Positions 1-6,837 of a DNA stretch of 9,321 nt are shown here, piece after piece. Position numbers and translations under genes: made by a program. Position 1 is the stretch's first letter. Each line of letters begins with the position of its first letter. This DNA is from Nitrospinales bacterium (GTDB lineage Bacteria > Nitrospinota_A > UBA7883 > JACRGQ01), in NCBI GenBank assembly GCA_023248615.1, contig JAHFEI010000061.1, forward strand, positions 1 through 9,321. The letters are read 5' to 3'. Under the pieces are notes generated by a model. That model was not told where the DNA came from, searched no databases, and saw only the letters and a program-made list of their open reading frames with translations.

Positions 1-347
1 ACTTGGTCATGTTCGCGGAACTTCACGATGCACCCAAGATGGGTGCAAACAGCCGACATGGCCACGACCTCCTGCTCGCTTTTTCGTACCATCACCGCCG
101 GGTGGTGCTTAAAGTTGAAAAATCGCGCCTCACCGACATGCAGTTCACCCACGTCTATGCTATATGATTCCTTTTTTCCGCCTTGGCTACTGCTCTCTGG
201 CATCAGGTACCGGACAAGGGGGTAAATAACGCCGCCAACTACCGCTAGGGTAGAGCCGATAAACGCGGTTTTTATTATCATACGGCGGGTAAAGTCCTGG
301 TGCTCCCAGCCTTCGTCGGTAAAATCGCTATTGTCATGCTCAGACAT
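1..347 (-). CDS. Rieske [2Fe-2S] protein of a cytochrome bc-type complex (partial, C-terminus outside window)
   Basis: This is the N-terminal 115 residues of a Rieske iron-sulfur subunit, which takes electrons from quinol in a cytochrome bc1/b6f-type complex on the periplasmic face of the inner membrane. A charged N-tail (residues 1-20) leads to a twin-arginine motif, TRRMIIK (20-26). One hydrophobic anchor follows (about 27-49), as in Tat-exported, membrane-anchored Rieske proteins. The first half of the cluster-binding motif, CTHLGC, lies at 101-106, with C101 and H103 as expected ligands. The second cluster box and the stop lie beyond the window edge. The gene starts 13 bp after the pentaheme cytochrome stop, with an AGGGG-like ribosome-binding site in the gap, so the two are almost certainly one operon. 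A cytochrome b gene would be expected next, but that is inference. Family assignment is secure; whether it is called qcrA or petA cannot be decided here. Confidence 0.93.
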   Translation of the reverse strand, partial: MSEHDNSDFTDEGWEHQDFTRRMIIKTAFIGSTLAVVGGVIYPLVRYLMPESSSQGGKKESYSIDVGELHVGEARFFNFKHHPAVMVRKSEQEVVAMSAVCTHLGCIVKFREHDQ

Positions 348-360
348 ATCGGTGCTACCC

Positions 361-1500
361 CTAAGGCGCGGAAGTTTGTTCCGTGCGGTTCATCTCTATT
401 CTCATCTCCGTTGGTTGCACCAACTGCGGCTGGTACAGGTAATCAACCCATGCCGTAACGGTAATGTTGCCCACCGGGCTATTGTAAAATACCATCTGCT
501 CCTTGCGCTTTTCGCCTGGGGCTATCCGGTTGTCCTTCACTATCTGCGTGCCGTTGCCAAGCATTATCTCGCTATCCAGCAGTAGCTCCTTGCCCGAATG
601 GTCGAATATAATTTTTTCAAACGATATGCTCTTCTTCGATATCTTGTTGTCGGCAGTACGAACTTGGCAATAAAGGACCAGCTTGCGGGTCGGTATGCCA
701 GTAGGGACGTAATGGCCGGAGCCGGAGTTTTCCACTTCTAGGTCTACCGTTATCCTGTCCTTGCCCCTGTTTATCGCTTTTATGGAAACATTTATCGCTT
801 TGCGAAGTTGCATGATGGAATGCCCACCTGCCAAGCTGTGGTTGAACAGCACCCTTGGTTTTCCCTTTTCGCCACCCGCCCCCGGAATCGGTTCCGCTGG
901 CATGTGGCATCCTTGGCACGTGATGCCCTTGGCGGCGTACGGGCTGTCTTTCCACTCCGAGTAGGTACCCATTATCTTTATGCCGTTGGCCGTATATTCA
1001 TGGCACCCTGCGCAAAACTCCGAGTTGCGATGGAGCTGGGAAGCCACGCTGTCGTGATAATCATTCTTCGCCCCACCTCCTGTAGGGCCGCGCATGGTGG
1101 AACTTACCTTGAGGTCGAAACGGGTCCCCTTGTCCGGATGCGTATCCGTTACGGAATGGCAAAAGTGGCAGGTTATTCCCTCCTTGGTAGACTCCTTCTT
1201 GAGATCGTAATCTCCCGTAACCAGCACGGTAGGCGCATGGCAATTGAGGCAGATTTTTTTCGCCGCGCCGCCAGAGGCCAGGTAAGCCTGCATATACGCT
1301 GTTTGGAATATCGGGTCAGTCATAGATTGCGAATGCATGGAATCGGCCCACTTGGCATGGATATCCTTGTGGCACTTGTCGCAAATATCTACAGTGGCAA
1401 GCCCGTCCGCCTTATCGCGCGCGAAAACCGGCTGGCAAAGGAGCGCCAGCCCAAATATCGCCAAGCCCATTACGGCAAGTTTGTGGTACATTGAATTCAT
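361..1500 (-). CDS. periplasmic pentaheme c-type cytochrome, cytochrome c554-like
   Basis: A 379-residue exported multiheme cytochrome. Residues 1-27 form a Sec signal peptide with a hydrophobic core at about 8-22 and likely cleavage after PVFA. Five CxxCH heme-attachment sites are visible: CDKCH 40-44, CLNCH 84-88, CHFCH 111-115, CAGCH 163-167 and CQGCH 195-199. Their spacing, and the HSLAGGHS stretch after the fifth site that may supply further heme ligands, resemble the cytochrome c554/c-prime group. Residues from about 230 to the end lack heme motifs and look like a beta-sandwich, with the GHYVPTGIPTRKL signature seen in C-terminal domains of other multiheme cytochromes. The Rieske gene follows 13 bp downstream, so it probably serves as electron acceptor or partner of that quinol-oxidising complex; this role is inferred. 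The first ATG is preferred because a promoter ends just upstream; Met4 is an alternative start. The exact redox partner or substrate cannot be read from sequence. Confidence 0.93.
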   Translation of the reverse strand: MNSMYHKLAVMGLAIFGLALLCQPVFARDKADGLATVDICDKCHKDIHAKWADSMHSQSMTDPIFQTAYMQAYLASGGAAKKICLNCHAPTVLVTGDYDLKKESTKEGITCHFCHSVTDTHPDKGTRFDLKVSSTMRGPTGGGAKNDYHDSVASQLHRNSEFCAGCHEYTANGIKIMGTYSEWKDSPYAAKGITCQGCHMPAEPIPGAGGEKGKPRVLFNHSLAGGHSIMQLRKAINVSIKAINRGKDRITVDLEVENSGSGHYVPTGIPTRKLVLYCQVRTADNKISKKSISFEKIIFDHSGKELLLDSEIMLGNGTQIVKDNRIAPGEKRKEQMVFYNSPVGNITVTAWVDYLYQPQLVQPTEMRIEMNRTEQTSAP

Positions 1501-1507
1501 CCATCTA

Positions 1508-1537
1508 ATTAGAAAACAATGTATTGCCGGATGTCAA
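1508..1537 (-). promoter_or_regulatory. sigma70-type promoter of the cytochrome-Rieske operon
   Basis: On the minus strand a perfect -35 hexamer TTGACA (1537-1532) is followed by an 18-bp spacer and a 5/6 -10 hexamer TCTAAT (1513-1508). The expected transcription start falls at about 1501-1500, right at the ATG at 1500. There is no Shine-Dalgarno in front of that ATG, which fits a leaderless or nearly leaderless message. The element fills most of the 44-bp gap to the divergent dnaJ-type gene, so the two genes may compete for polymerase. A weaker plus-strand pair (TTGAAT 1491-1496, AACAAT 1515-1520, spacer 18) could serve that gene, but each hexamer is only 4/6. Confidence 0.6.
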
Positions 1538-1544
1538 ACCTATA

Positions 1545-2423
1545 ATGAAAAAGAATTATGACTACTACGAGATATTGGGGGTGGAGAGGACGACAACCCC
1601 CGATGAGATAAAGCTTCGCTACCGCAAACTGGCCAAACAGTACCACCCGGACAAAAATCCCGGCAACAAGGAAGCGGAAGAGAAATTCAAGAAAATCAGC
1701 GAGGCCTACGCAGTGCTGAGCGACCCGGAAAAAAAGAAGAAGTATGACATGTTCGGCTCGGAAAAATTCCACCAGCAGTACACGCAAGAAGATATTTTCA
1801 GGGGAACGAGCATAAACGATATCCTGCGGGACATGGGGTTTGGCGGCGGCATGGGCAATGTCTTCGGCGGATTTGGAGGGTTCGGCGGAGGGGCGGGCGC
1901 AGCATCCATGCAGAACCTGGACATCTCCTCCAAAATCACCATCTCGCTGGAGGAATCGGTGCTGGGAGCCGAGAAAAAGGTGTCGTTGCAAGACGGAAAA
2001 GGAACGGAAACCATCACGGTTAAAATACCGCCCGGCATAACGGAAGGGGCAAACTTGCGATTGGCCGGGAAGGGGCGCGAGGCGATGCGGAACAAGGGAG
2101 ACCTCTACCTGGAAGTGCATATAGCCCCGCACCCTACATTGCGGCGCGAGGGAGACGACATCATCGCCCACGCCGAGGTAAATATCTCAACCGCCGTTCT
2201 GGGCGGCTCTGCGGAAGTGAACACCGTAGAGGGTGTACGCACCATAAAAATTCCAGCTGGCATCCAACCAGGCCAGAAAATACGGATAAAAGGACATGGA
2301 GCAAAGAAACTGAAAGGCGGTGGCTCCGGCGACCTGTACATAGAAATAGGGATGCGGATACCGAAAAACCCAACCACCGCGCAACAAAAACTTCTGGAAC
2401 AACTAAAAGCCGAGGGATTGTAG
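1545..2423 (+). CDS. cbpA: DnaJ/CbpA-type J-domain co-chaperone without zinc finger
   Basis: A 292-residue class B Hsp40 that would stimulate DnaK ATPase and deliver unfolded proteins in the cytoplasm. The J domain is at about 3-66 with the HPD tripeptide at 34-36. A short Gly/Phe-rich linker (about 97-121, GFGG repeats) leads directly into the two beta-rich C-terminal substrate-binding domains, which contain IPPGITEGANLRL and IPAGIQPGQKIRIKG. No CxxCxGxG repeats are present, so this is CbpA-like rather than canonical DnaJ, and the length is close to CbpA (about 306 aa). I chose the ATG at 1545 because MKKNYDYYEILG matches the usual family N-terminus. An in-frame TTG at 1524 would add seven residues, and neither start has a clear Shine-Dalgarno. 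It is divergent from the cytochrome gene (44 bp apart), and a winged-helix regulator lies downstream on the same strand. The symbol is by architecture only. Confidence 0.93.
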   Translation: MKKNYDYYEILGVERTTTPDEIKLRYRKLAKQYHPDKNPGNKEAEEKFKKISEAYAVLSDPEKKKKYDMFGSEKFHQQYTQEDIFRGTSINDILRDMGFGGGMGNVFGGFGGFGGGAGAASMQNLDISSKITISLEESVLGAEKKVSLQDGKGTETITVKIPPGITEGANLRLAGKGREAMRNKGDLYLEVHIAPHPTLRREGDDIIAHAEVNISTAVLGGSAEVNTVEGVRTIKIPAGIQPGQKIRIKGHGAKKLKGGGSGDLYIEIGMRIPKNPTTAQQKLLEQLKAEGL

Positions 2424-2501
2424 CGCCGCCTTCCCCAAAATAACGTCCACCACACGCAAAAAAGTAGTAAAATCGTCCGCAAGGGCGAAGGGGGATTTTC
2501 C

Positions 2502-2636
2502 ATGCCGCAAACAAACGTCAGGTGTAAAACTGTAGCAAAAAAAATAACTATGGCTACGCAAATGCCGGAGTGGCGGACGCTTCCTTTCTCCCATCCTGGA
2601 TATTGCACCACGCGGGAGAGGATAAACAAACAATGA
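2502..2636 (+). CDS. possible 44-residue small protein or leader ORF overlapping the ArsR gene
   Basis: An open frame starts at ATG 2502 and ends at TGA 2634-2636. It is preceded by a strong purine-rich Shine-Dalgarno (GAAGGGGGA, 2487-2495) about 6 nt before the ATG. Its stop overlaps the proposed start of the regulator gene as ATGA, the usual layout for translational coupling. The product is basic, with two Cys (residues 8 and 35), no membrane segment and no recognised domain. It fills the otherwise empty 209 bp between the J-domain gene and the regulator. It could be a real small protein, a leader peptide coupling translation of the regulator, or chance; only its ribosome-binding site and overlap argue for it. 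Confidence 0.33.
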   Translation: MPQTNVRCKTVAKKITMATQMPEWRTLPFSHPGYCTTRERINKQ

Positions 2637-2935
2637 CAGGCGGCGGAATGGACGAAAAAGTCCGGCTTTTTTTTGACGGCGTGGCAGATGCGCACAGGAT
2701 GAAAATAGTAGACCTGCTTCTTGAGAAAGAGATGAACGTATCTCAAATCTGCGCGCATTTCTCCATGAAACAGCCATCCGTAAGCCACCACTTGGCGGTG
2801 CTGAAAAAAGGGGGCGTGGTAAAGACACAACGGCGGGGCAAGGAAATTCTTTATTCGATAAACGCGAAATTCATAAGCTCTGTGATGACCTACTACTTTG
2901 CCCGCTTCGGCTTTATGGTAAAAGGGGCGGAATAG
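2633..2935 (+). CDS. ArsR-family winged helix-turn-helix transcriptional regulator
   Basis: A 100-residue DNA-binding protein typical of small ArsR/SmtB repressors. The core runs from about 14 to 78: ADAHRMKIVDLL is the first helix of the winged HTH, NVSQICAHFSM with KQPSVSHHLAVLKKGGVV (46-63) is the helix-turn-recognition helix, and the following RRGKEILYSIN is the beta wing. The ELCVC-type metal box of ArsR/CadC is absent and the only Cys is C40. Metal sensing through that classical site is therefore unlikely and the signal is unknown. The start at 2633 is preferred: GGAGAGG lies at 2615-2621, though its spacing is about 11 nt. ATG 2648 is an alternative, and the frame stays open upstream to 2570. 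It follows the CbpA-like gene on the same strand, but the target genes cannot be deduced. Confidence 0.88.
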   Translation: MTGGGMDEKVRLFFDGVADAHRMKIVDLLLEKEMNVSQICAHFSMKQPSVSHHLAVLKKGGVVKTQRRGKEILYSINAKFISSVMTYYFARFGFMVKGAE

Positions 2936-2945
2936 CGGGAGCTAC

Positions 2946-2981
2946 GGCCCTACCGGTTTCGGTCGGGAATCCGAAATGGCC
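2946..2981. repeat. imperfect inverted repeat between convergent arsR-type gene and polA
   Basis: The 106 bp between the two convergent genes contains TTTCGG (2957-2962) paired with CCGAAA (2971-2976) over an 8-nt loop. Outer GGCC arms lie at 2946-2949 and 2978-2981. The arms are separated from the inner stem by 7 nt on one side and 1 nt on the other. No T-run follows on either strand, so this is not a standard intrinsic terminator. A second weak repeat, atgcct (2985-2990) with aggcat (3014-3019), has a 23-nt loop. These may slow polymerase or protect 3' ends, but the evidence is only the pairing. Confidence 0.3.
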
Positions 2982-3041
2982 TAGATGCCTGCTTTCGTAG
3001 CATGACTGCGGGAAGGCATATTCAAGAAAAAGCAAGATGCG

Positions 3042-5714
3042 CTAATGCATGTCTCCCCAATTCGGGCCGTACTCCACCGATACTTTCAGCGGCACGTTTA
3101 GGACTACGGCCGATTCCATGGAGCGCCGTATAAGTTCCGTGGTTTTTTCCAGGTCCTTTTCCGGCGTTTCGAATATCAACTCGTCATGCACCTGCAAAAG
3201 CATTTTGGTTCCGGTGCCCTCAATCCTGCGGTCTATGTCGAGCATCGCTTTTTTTATCAGGTCGGCGGCAGTGCCTTGCACGACGGTGTTCACCGCCATC
3301 CGCTCCGCCATTTCCCGCGCATTGCGGTTGGCGGACGCTATTTCCGGCAATGCCCGCTTGCGCCCAAAGAGCGTCTTTACGGATTTCTCATTGTGCGCCG
3401 ATTTTATGGTGGCGTCGATAAACGCTTTTACGCCGCTGTAGCGAGCAAAATAGTTGTCTATGTACCCTTGCGCCTCCCTGCGCCCCACGCCCAATTCCTG
3501 AGACAGGCCGAACGCCGTCTGCCCGTAGATAATGCCGAAGTTGACCGCCTTGGCCGCACGGCGCATCTGCGAATCCGGCTCGCCCACCATCGCCCCGAAA
3601 ATCTCTCGCGCCGTACGGGTGTGTACGTCCTCATCGTTTTTAAAAGATTCGACAAGAAGCCTATCGCCGCTTAAGTGCGCCAGCACACGCAGTTCCACTT
3701 GTGAGTAATCGGCAGAAACCAACAAGTATCCCTTGGGCGCGTGGAATGCCCGGCGTATTTCCCGCCCCTCCTCGGTGCGTATCGGGATGTTTTGCAGGTT
3801 CGGATCGGATGAGCTAAGCCTGCCGGTAGCGGTAGCCACCTGGTTGAACGAGGTATGTATCCTGCCGGTTTGGGGATTCAGCAGTTCCGGCATCGGATCG
3901 ATGTAGGTGGACTTCAGCTTGGAGAGCGTGCGGTGCCGTAGCACCAGCGCCGGAAGCGGATGCCCCATCGCCAGCGTCTCCAACACAGCCTGGTCGGTGG
4001 AACTGCCCGTCTTCGTCTTGCGCACCTTATCAAGCCCCAGCTTGTCGAACAGGATGGCGGAGAGCTGTTTGGGCGAGGCGATATTGAACTCTTCCCCCGC
4101 CGCTACATAAACCTGCGCTTCGATTTCGCGCATCTTCTTCTCCAGGTGCACCGAGTACTCTTTCAGCCGCCCGATATCCAGCAGTATCCCGTTTTGCTCC
4201 ATCTTCGCCAGCACGCTGATAAGCGGTAATTCCAGTTCGTTGTAAAGTTGCTCCAGCCCGCGCATTTTCAGCTCTTCTTTCAACACGGCGACCAGCGAGA
4301 AGGTTGCGTCCGCATCCTCTGCGGAATATTCCGCCGCCTTGTCTATCTCCACCTTGTTGAACGGGATTTCCTTCGCCCCCTTCCCCGCGACTTGCGAATA
4401 CTCGATTGTAGCCATCCCCAGGTATTTTGTAGCGATAACGGAAAGGCCATGCCTGCGTTCTTCCGGCGCGGTTACATACGAAGCGACCATCGTATCGAAG
4501 GATGCGGGCCGCAACGCAATCCCCTCGTGGGACAGCACCGTGATGTCGTATTTCATATTCTGCCCGTACTTTCCGATCTCCATGTCTTCGAGTATCGGCT
4601 TTAGCATCTCCAGCGCGTCCGCCTTCGCTATCTGTTCCGGTGCGCCTTCGTAATCATGCGCCAGCGGGATGTAGTATGCCTCCCCCTCCTTAAACGAAAC
4701 GGATATGCCCACAAGCTTTGCGCGCATCGGCTCCGTGGAGGTGGTCTCGGTATCCACCGCAAAATTCCCACAGGATTTCAAGCGCTGGACCAATGCCTTC
4801 AGGTCGCCCAGCGACAGGATGGCCTTGTAATCCCTAGCTACCTGCCGCTTCGGCGGGCCTTCGCCCATCTCTTCCAGCAGGCTCTTGAAACCAAGCTTTC
4901 CGTAAAGCTCCGCAAGCGCGGCCCTGTCCGGCTCCGTAACATGCCACGACTCGAAATCGTACGCTGTATCCGAACCTGTTTTCACCGTGGCAAGCCGGTA
5001 GCACAGCCGCGCAAGCTCTGCGTTTTCCAATAGCGACTCGCGCAGTTTCGGTTTTTTGATGTCGCTGGCATGTTTCAGCAGGTTTTCCAACCCGTGGTAT
5101 TCGGCGATAAGTGCCTTTGCCGTTTTTTCGCCTATGCCTGGCACACCGGGGATGTTGTCGGATGCATCCCCCATCAGCGCCAACACATCCACCACATACT
5201 CCGGGTCGACTCCGAATTTTTCCTTAACGTCCGCCGTGGCGTACCATTTGTCTTTCATAGAATCGAACATCTTTATGTGCGGCCCTACCAACTGCATCAA
5301 ATCCTTGTCGCCACTGACCACCGTTACGTCGTATCCCTGCTTAACTGCATCCACGGCGGCGCAACCTATCAGGTCGTCCGCCTCTAATCCCACCTGTTTC
5401 AGGGCCGGGATGCGGAAAGCCGCGATAAGCTTTTCGATGTACGGTATCTGCTTGGCTAGGTCTTCCGGCATCAATTGGCGATGCTCCTTGTATTTCGGAT
5501 ACATGTCGTGGCGGAATGTCTTCTCCGGCGAATCGAGCGCGATGGCGAGCGCATCCGGCTTTCCCTCCCGGAGTATCTTGCCGAACATGCGCCCAAAACC
5601 GTATATGGCGTTTGTTGGGGTGCCGTCCGGCGCGTTCATCTGGTGGCGGATGCCGTAGTAGGCGCGGTAGTAGTACCCGGCGCCGTCGATGATATATAAA
5701 CGCTTCCGCTTCAT
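3042..5714 (-). CDS. polA: DNA polymerase I
   Basis: An 890-residue, three-domain family A polymerase for Okazaki-fragment maturation and repair synthesis. The 5' nuclease domain (about 1-285) keeps the acidic metal sites: D10, EADD 111-114, SGDKDL 135-139 and GDASDNIPGVPGIGEKTA 182-199. The 3'-5' exonuclease domain (about 300-485) has DTET at 321-324, NMKYD ending at D390 and YSAEDAD 463-469, so proofreading should be active, unlike in Taq-type enzymes. The polymerase domain has motif A DYSQVELR (669-676), motif B RRAAKAVNFGIIYG (718-731, with Phe at 725) and motif C VHDE (842-845). The protein is slightly shorter than the 928-residue E. coli enzyme. Translation starts at ATG 5714 with no Shine-Dalgarno, just after a TATAAT box. 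It lies 69 bp downstream of the last heme-cluster gene on the same strand and converges with the ArsR-type gene at its 3' end. Confidence 0.98.
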   Translation of the reverse strand: MKRKRLYIIDGAGYYYRAYYGIRHQMNAPDGTPTNAIYGFGRMFGKILREGKPDALAIALDSPEKTFRHDMYPKYKEHRQLMPEDLAKQIPYIEKLIAAFRIPALKQVGLEADDLIGCAAVDAVKQGYDVTVVSGDKDLMQLVGPHIKMFDSMKDKWYATADVKEKFGVDPEYVVDVLALMGDASDNIPGVPGIGEKTAKALIAEYHGLENLLKHASDIKKPKLRESLLENAELARLCYRLATVKTGSDTAYDFESWHVTEPDRAALAELYGKLGFKSLLEEMGEGPPKRQVARDYKAILSLGDLKALVQRLKSCGNFAVDTETTSTEPMRAKLVGISVSFKEGEAYYIPLAHDYEGAPEQIAKADALEMLKPILEDMEIGKYGQNMKYDITVLSHEGIALRPASFDTMVASYVTAPEERRHGLSVIATKYLGMATIEYSQVAGKGAKEIPFNKVEIDKAAEYSAEDADATFSLVAVLKEELKMRGLEQLYNELELPLISVLAKMEQNGILLDIGRLKEYSVHLEKKMREIEAQVYVAAGEEFNIASPKQLSAILFDKLGLDKVRKTKTGSSTDQAVLETLAMGHPLPALVLRHRTLSKLKSTYIDPMPELLNPQTGRIHTSFNQVATATGRLSSSDPNLQNIPIRTEEGREIRRAFHAPKGYLLVSADYSQVELRVLAHLSGDRLLVESFKNDEDVHTRTAREIFGAMVGEPDSQMRRAAKAVNFGIIYGQTAFGLSQELGVGRREAQGYIDNYFARYSGVKAFIDATIKSAHNEKSVKTLFGRKRALPEIASANRNAREMAERMAVNTVVQGTAADLIKKAMLDIDRRIEGTGTKMLLQVHDELIFETPEKDLEKTTELIRRSMESAVVLNVPLKVSVEYGPNWGDMH

Positions 5715-5720
5715 TGGTGG

Positions 5721-5726
5721 ATTATA
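5721..5726 (-). promoter_or_regulatory. TATAAT -10 box placed for a leaderless polA transcript
   Basis: A perfect TATAAT on the minus strand is followed by CCACCA and then the polA ATG. Initiation the usual 6-7 nt downstream of the -10 would fall on or next to the A of the start codon. No Shine-Dalgarno is present in the preceding 15 nt, in keeping with leaderless translation. No recognisable TTGACA lies 16-18 bp upstream (the sequence there is GGAAAA, GGGAAA or AGGGAA), and there is no extended -10 TGn, so the promoter call rests on the -10 and its position. Confidence 0.42.
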
Positions 5727-5783
5727 TACGGCAAGGGCGGACTTTTCCCTAAGATGTTATCAGAGTGTGCGGCAATTTGGGCG

Positions 5784-6059
5784 TTACCGCAGTATGGGAG
5801 GAAGCTCCAAGCCTTTCTCACGCGCCATACGTCCAACGGTTATCTTGCACCCCATCACCGCAACGGCTCCGTATTTCCCGGCAAGGGCTTGCATCAGCCT
5901 ATCAAGGTCTTCAATGGAACAATCCGGTTTTTGCAATTTGTCCGCATCATCCAGTCCCATGTCGGTATCCACAAGTATCCCCATCATCCTCTCCTTGCCC
6001 AGGATGCCGAACTCGCGCTTAATGACAGCTTCGATAAGGTCGTTGTAGGTAACGGACAT
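5784..6059 (-). CDS. 91-residue conserved-looking protein of unknown function
   Basis: A small soluble protein that I do not recognise. The N-terminal half (about 1-50) is a predicted amphipathic helical stretch beginning MSVTYNDLIEAVIKREFG and containing an acidic segment, DTDMGLDDAD. The C-terminal half has a predicted helix (SIEDLDRLMQALAGKYG), then AVMGCKITVGRMAREKG and a final LELPPILR. It has two Cys, no membrane segment and no signal peptide. The start at ATG 6059 is supported by GAGGTG (6070-6065) five nt upstream; the frame stays open further upstream into the neighbouring gene. It begins 40 bp after the diiron metallo-beta-lactamase-fold gene, so the two are probably co-transcribed, and it could be a partner or regulator of that protein. 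This role is speculation from position only. Confidence 0.8.
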   Translation of the reverse strand: MSVTYNDLIEAVIKREFGILGKERMMGILVDTDMGLDDADKLQKPDCSIEDLDRLMQALAGKYGAVAVMGCKITVGRMAREKGLELPPILR

Positions 6060-6099
6060 CACCACACCTCTTCGCATGCATGGAACACGCCGCGTCCCA

Positions 6100-6837
6100 T
6101 CAGAAAAGGTCCCCCCCGCACTCCAAGTTACGCAACACATCAATGTAGTGACGCACATCCTCTTTCCGTATTATCGAGCCGTGTTGTGGCGCGATCATAT
6201 CTATCTCCAGGCTGTCCAGCTTGTCCATCGTGTGGCGCAATAACCGGTTGGACGGCATGTAATTCTCGTGGAACGCTTTCACAGCCTCTTCGTAATATTC
6301 GTTGGCGTAGAGGTTCCAGTCGAAGCTGAACCCGCCGAAGATATCGCCGGAAAAAAGGATTTTTGACTTCTCGTCGTACGTCATGAACGCCCCCGGGAAA
6401 TGCAGGAACGGCGCAAATATAAACTGTAGCTTCCTCCCGGATTGGAGAGTGAGCCGCCAGTCGTTCGCATCCACCCGGTAGAAGCCGGAGCGGGTGCCGT
6501 AATGCGATATCAGCAAGGATGCGCGGGTGTGGGTGCAGATGTTGAAACTTCCACCGGTGCCGGCCACCAACTCCTCGAACCGGGGCAACGCGGCGCAAAG
6601 GTCCGGGTCCTGGTGGGTGACGATAACATGTTTTATCCGTTCCAGCCTGGTGGCCTTTATCACTTTCGACAACACGATGGGAAAATGCGGCACCGAGCCT
6701 GGGTCGAAAAATACCGTCTCGTCCCCATCGTTTAGTATGTAGGGGTTGCAGCGAAAACCGGCGCTGGCATCATCGAAACCGACCCAGAAAATATCCTTCG
6801 CTATCTCTACCGGGTTTGAAAGGTCGGGTTTTGCCAT
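6100..6837 (-). CDS. standalone flavodiiron/ODP-like metallo-beta-lactamase-fold diiron protein
   Basis: A 245-residue cytoplasmic protein with the metallo-beta-lactamase fold of flavodiiron proteins (FprA, NorV, and the oxygen-binding diiron protein ODP). Likely metal ligands are H75, D77 and D79 in THQDPD, H146 in FLHFPGA, D165 in FSGDIFGG and H219 in APQHG. In classical flavodiiron proteins the first motif is HxExDH; here it is HxDxDL, so the Glu is an Asp and the following His is absent. There is no flavodoxin or rubredoxin domain, so it cannot pass electrons from FMN within the same chain. It is either an O2/NO-binding sensor or depends on a separate donor. ATG 6837 is chosen because AGAGGTGG (6850-6843) lies five nt upstream; the frame is open further upstream without support. 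It sits in the run after ahbC-ahbD, which suggests a link to O2 or NO exposure of heme synthesis; this is inferred. Confidence 0.87.
   Translation of the reverse strand: MAKPDLSNPVEIAKDIFWVGFDDASAGFRCNPYILNDGDETVFFDPGSVPHFPIVLSKVIKATRLERIKHVIVTHQDPDLCAALPRFEELVAGTGGSFNICTHTRASLLISHYGTRSGFYRVDANDWRLTLQSGRKLQFIFAPFLHFPGAFMTYDEKSKILFSGDIFGGFSFDWNLYANEYYEEAVKAFHENYMPSNRLLRHTMDKLDSLEIDMIAPQHGSIIRKEDVRHYIDVLRNLECGGDLF

Noticed and set aside
808..1494. Long plus-strand open frame of 228 codons opposite the cytochrome gene
   Set aside because: It is antisense to a gene with five CxxCH motifs and a signal peptide, and its translation has no recognisable domain.
1541..1546. TATAAT on the plus strand at the chaperone start codon
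   Set aside because: It overlaps the ATG itself, so transcription from it would begin inside the gene with no suitable downstream start, and no -35 is present.
2468..2473. TAAAAT as a -10 box for the small ORF and regulator
   Set aside because: No acceptable -35 hexamer lies 16-18 bp upstream and no supporting extended -10 is present.
2105..2830. Minus-strand open frame of 241 codons spanning the chaperone end and the regulator
   Set aside because: It lies opposite two clearly coding genes, has a Cys/Phe-rich, low-quality composition and no supported start.
2936..3041. Intrinsic terminator between the ArsR-type gene and polA
   Set aside because: Inverted repeats exist, but none is followed by a T-run on either strand; recorded only as a repeat.
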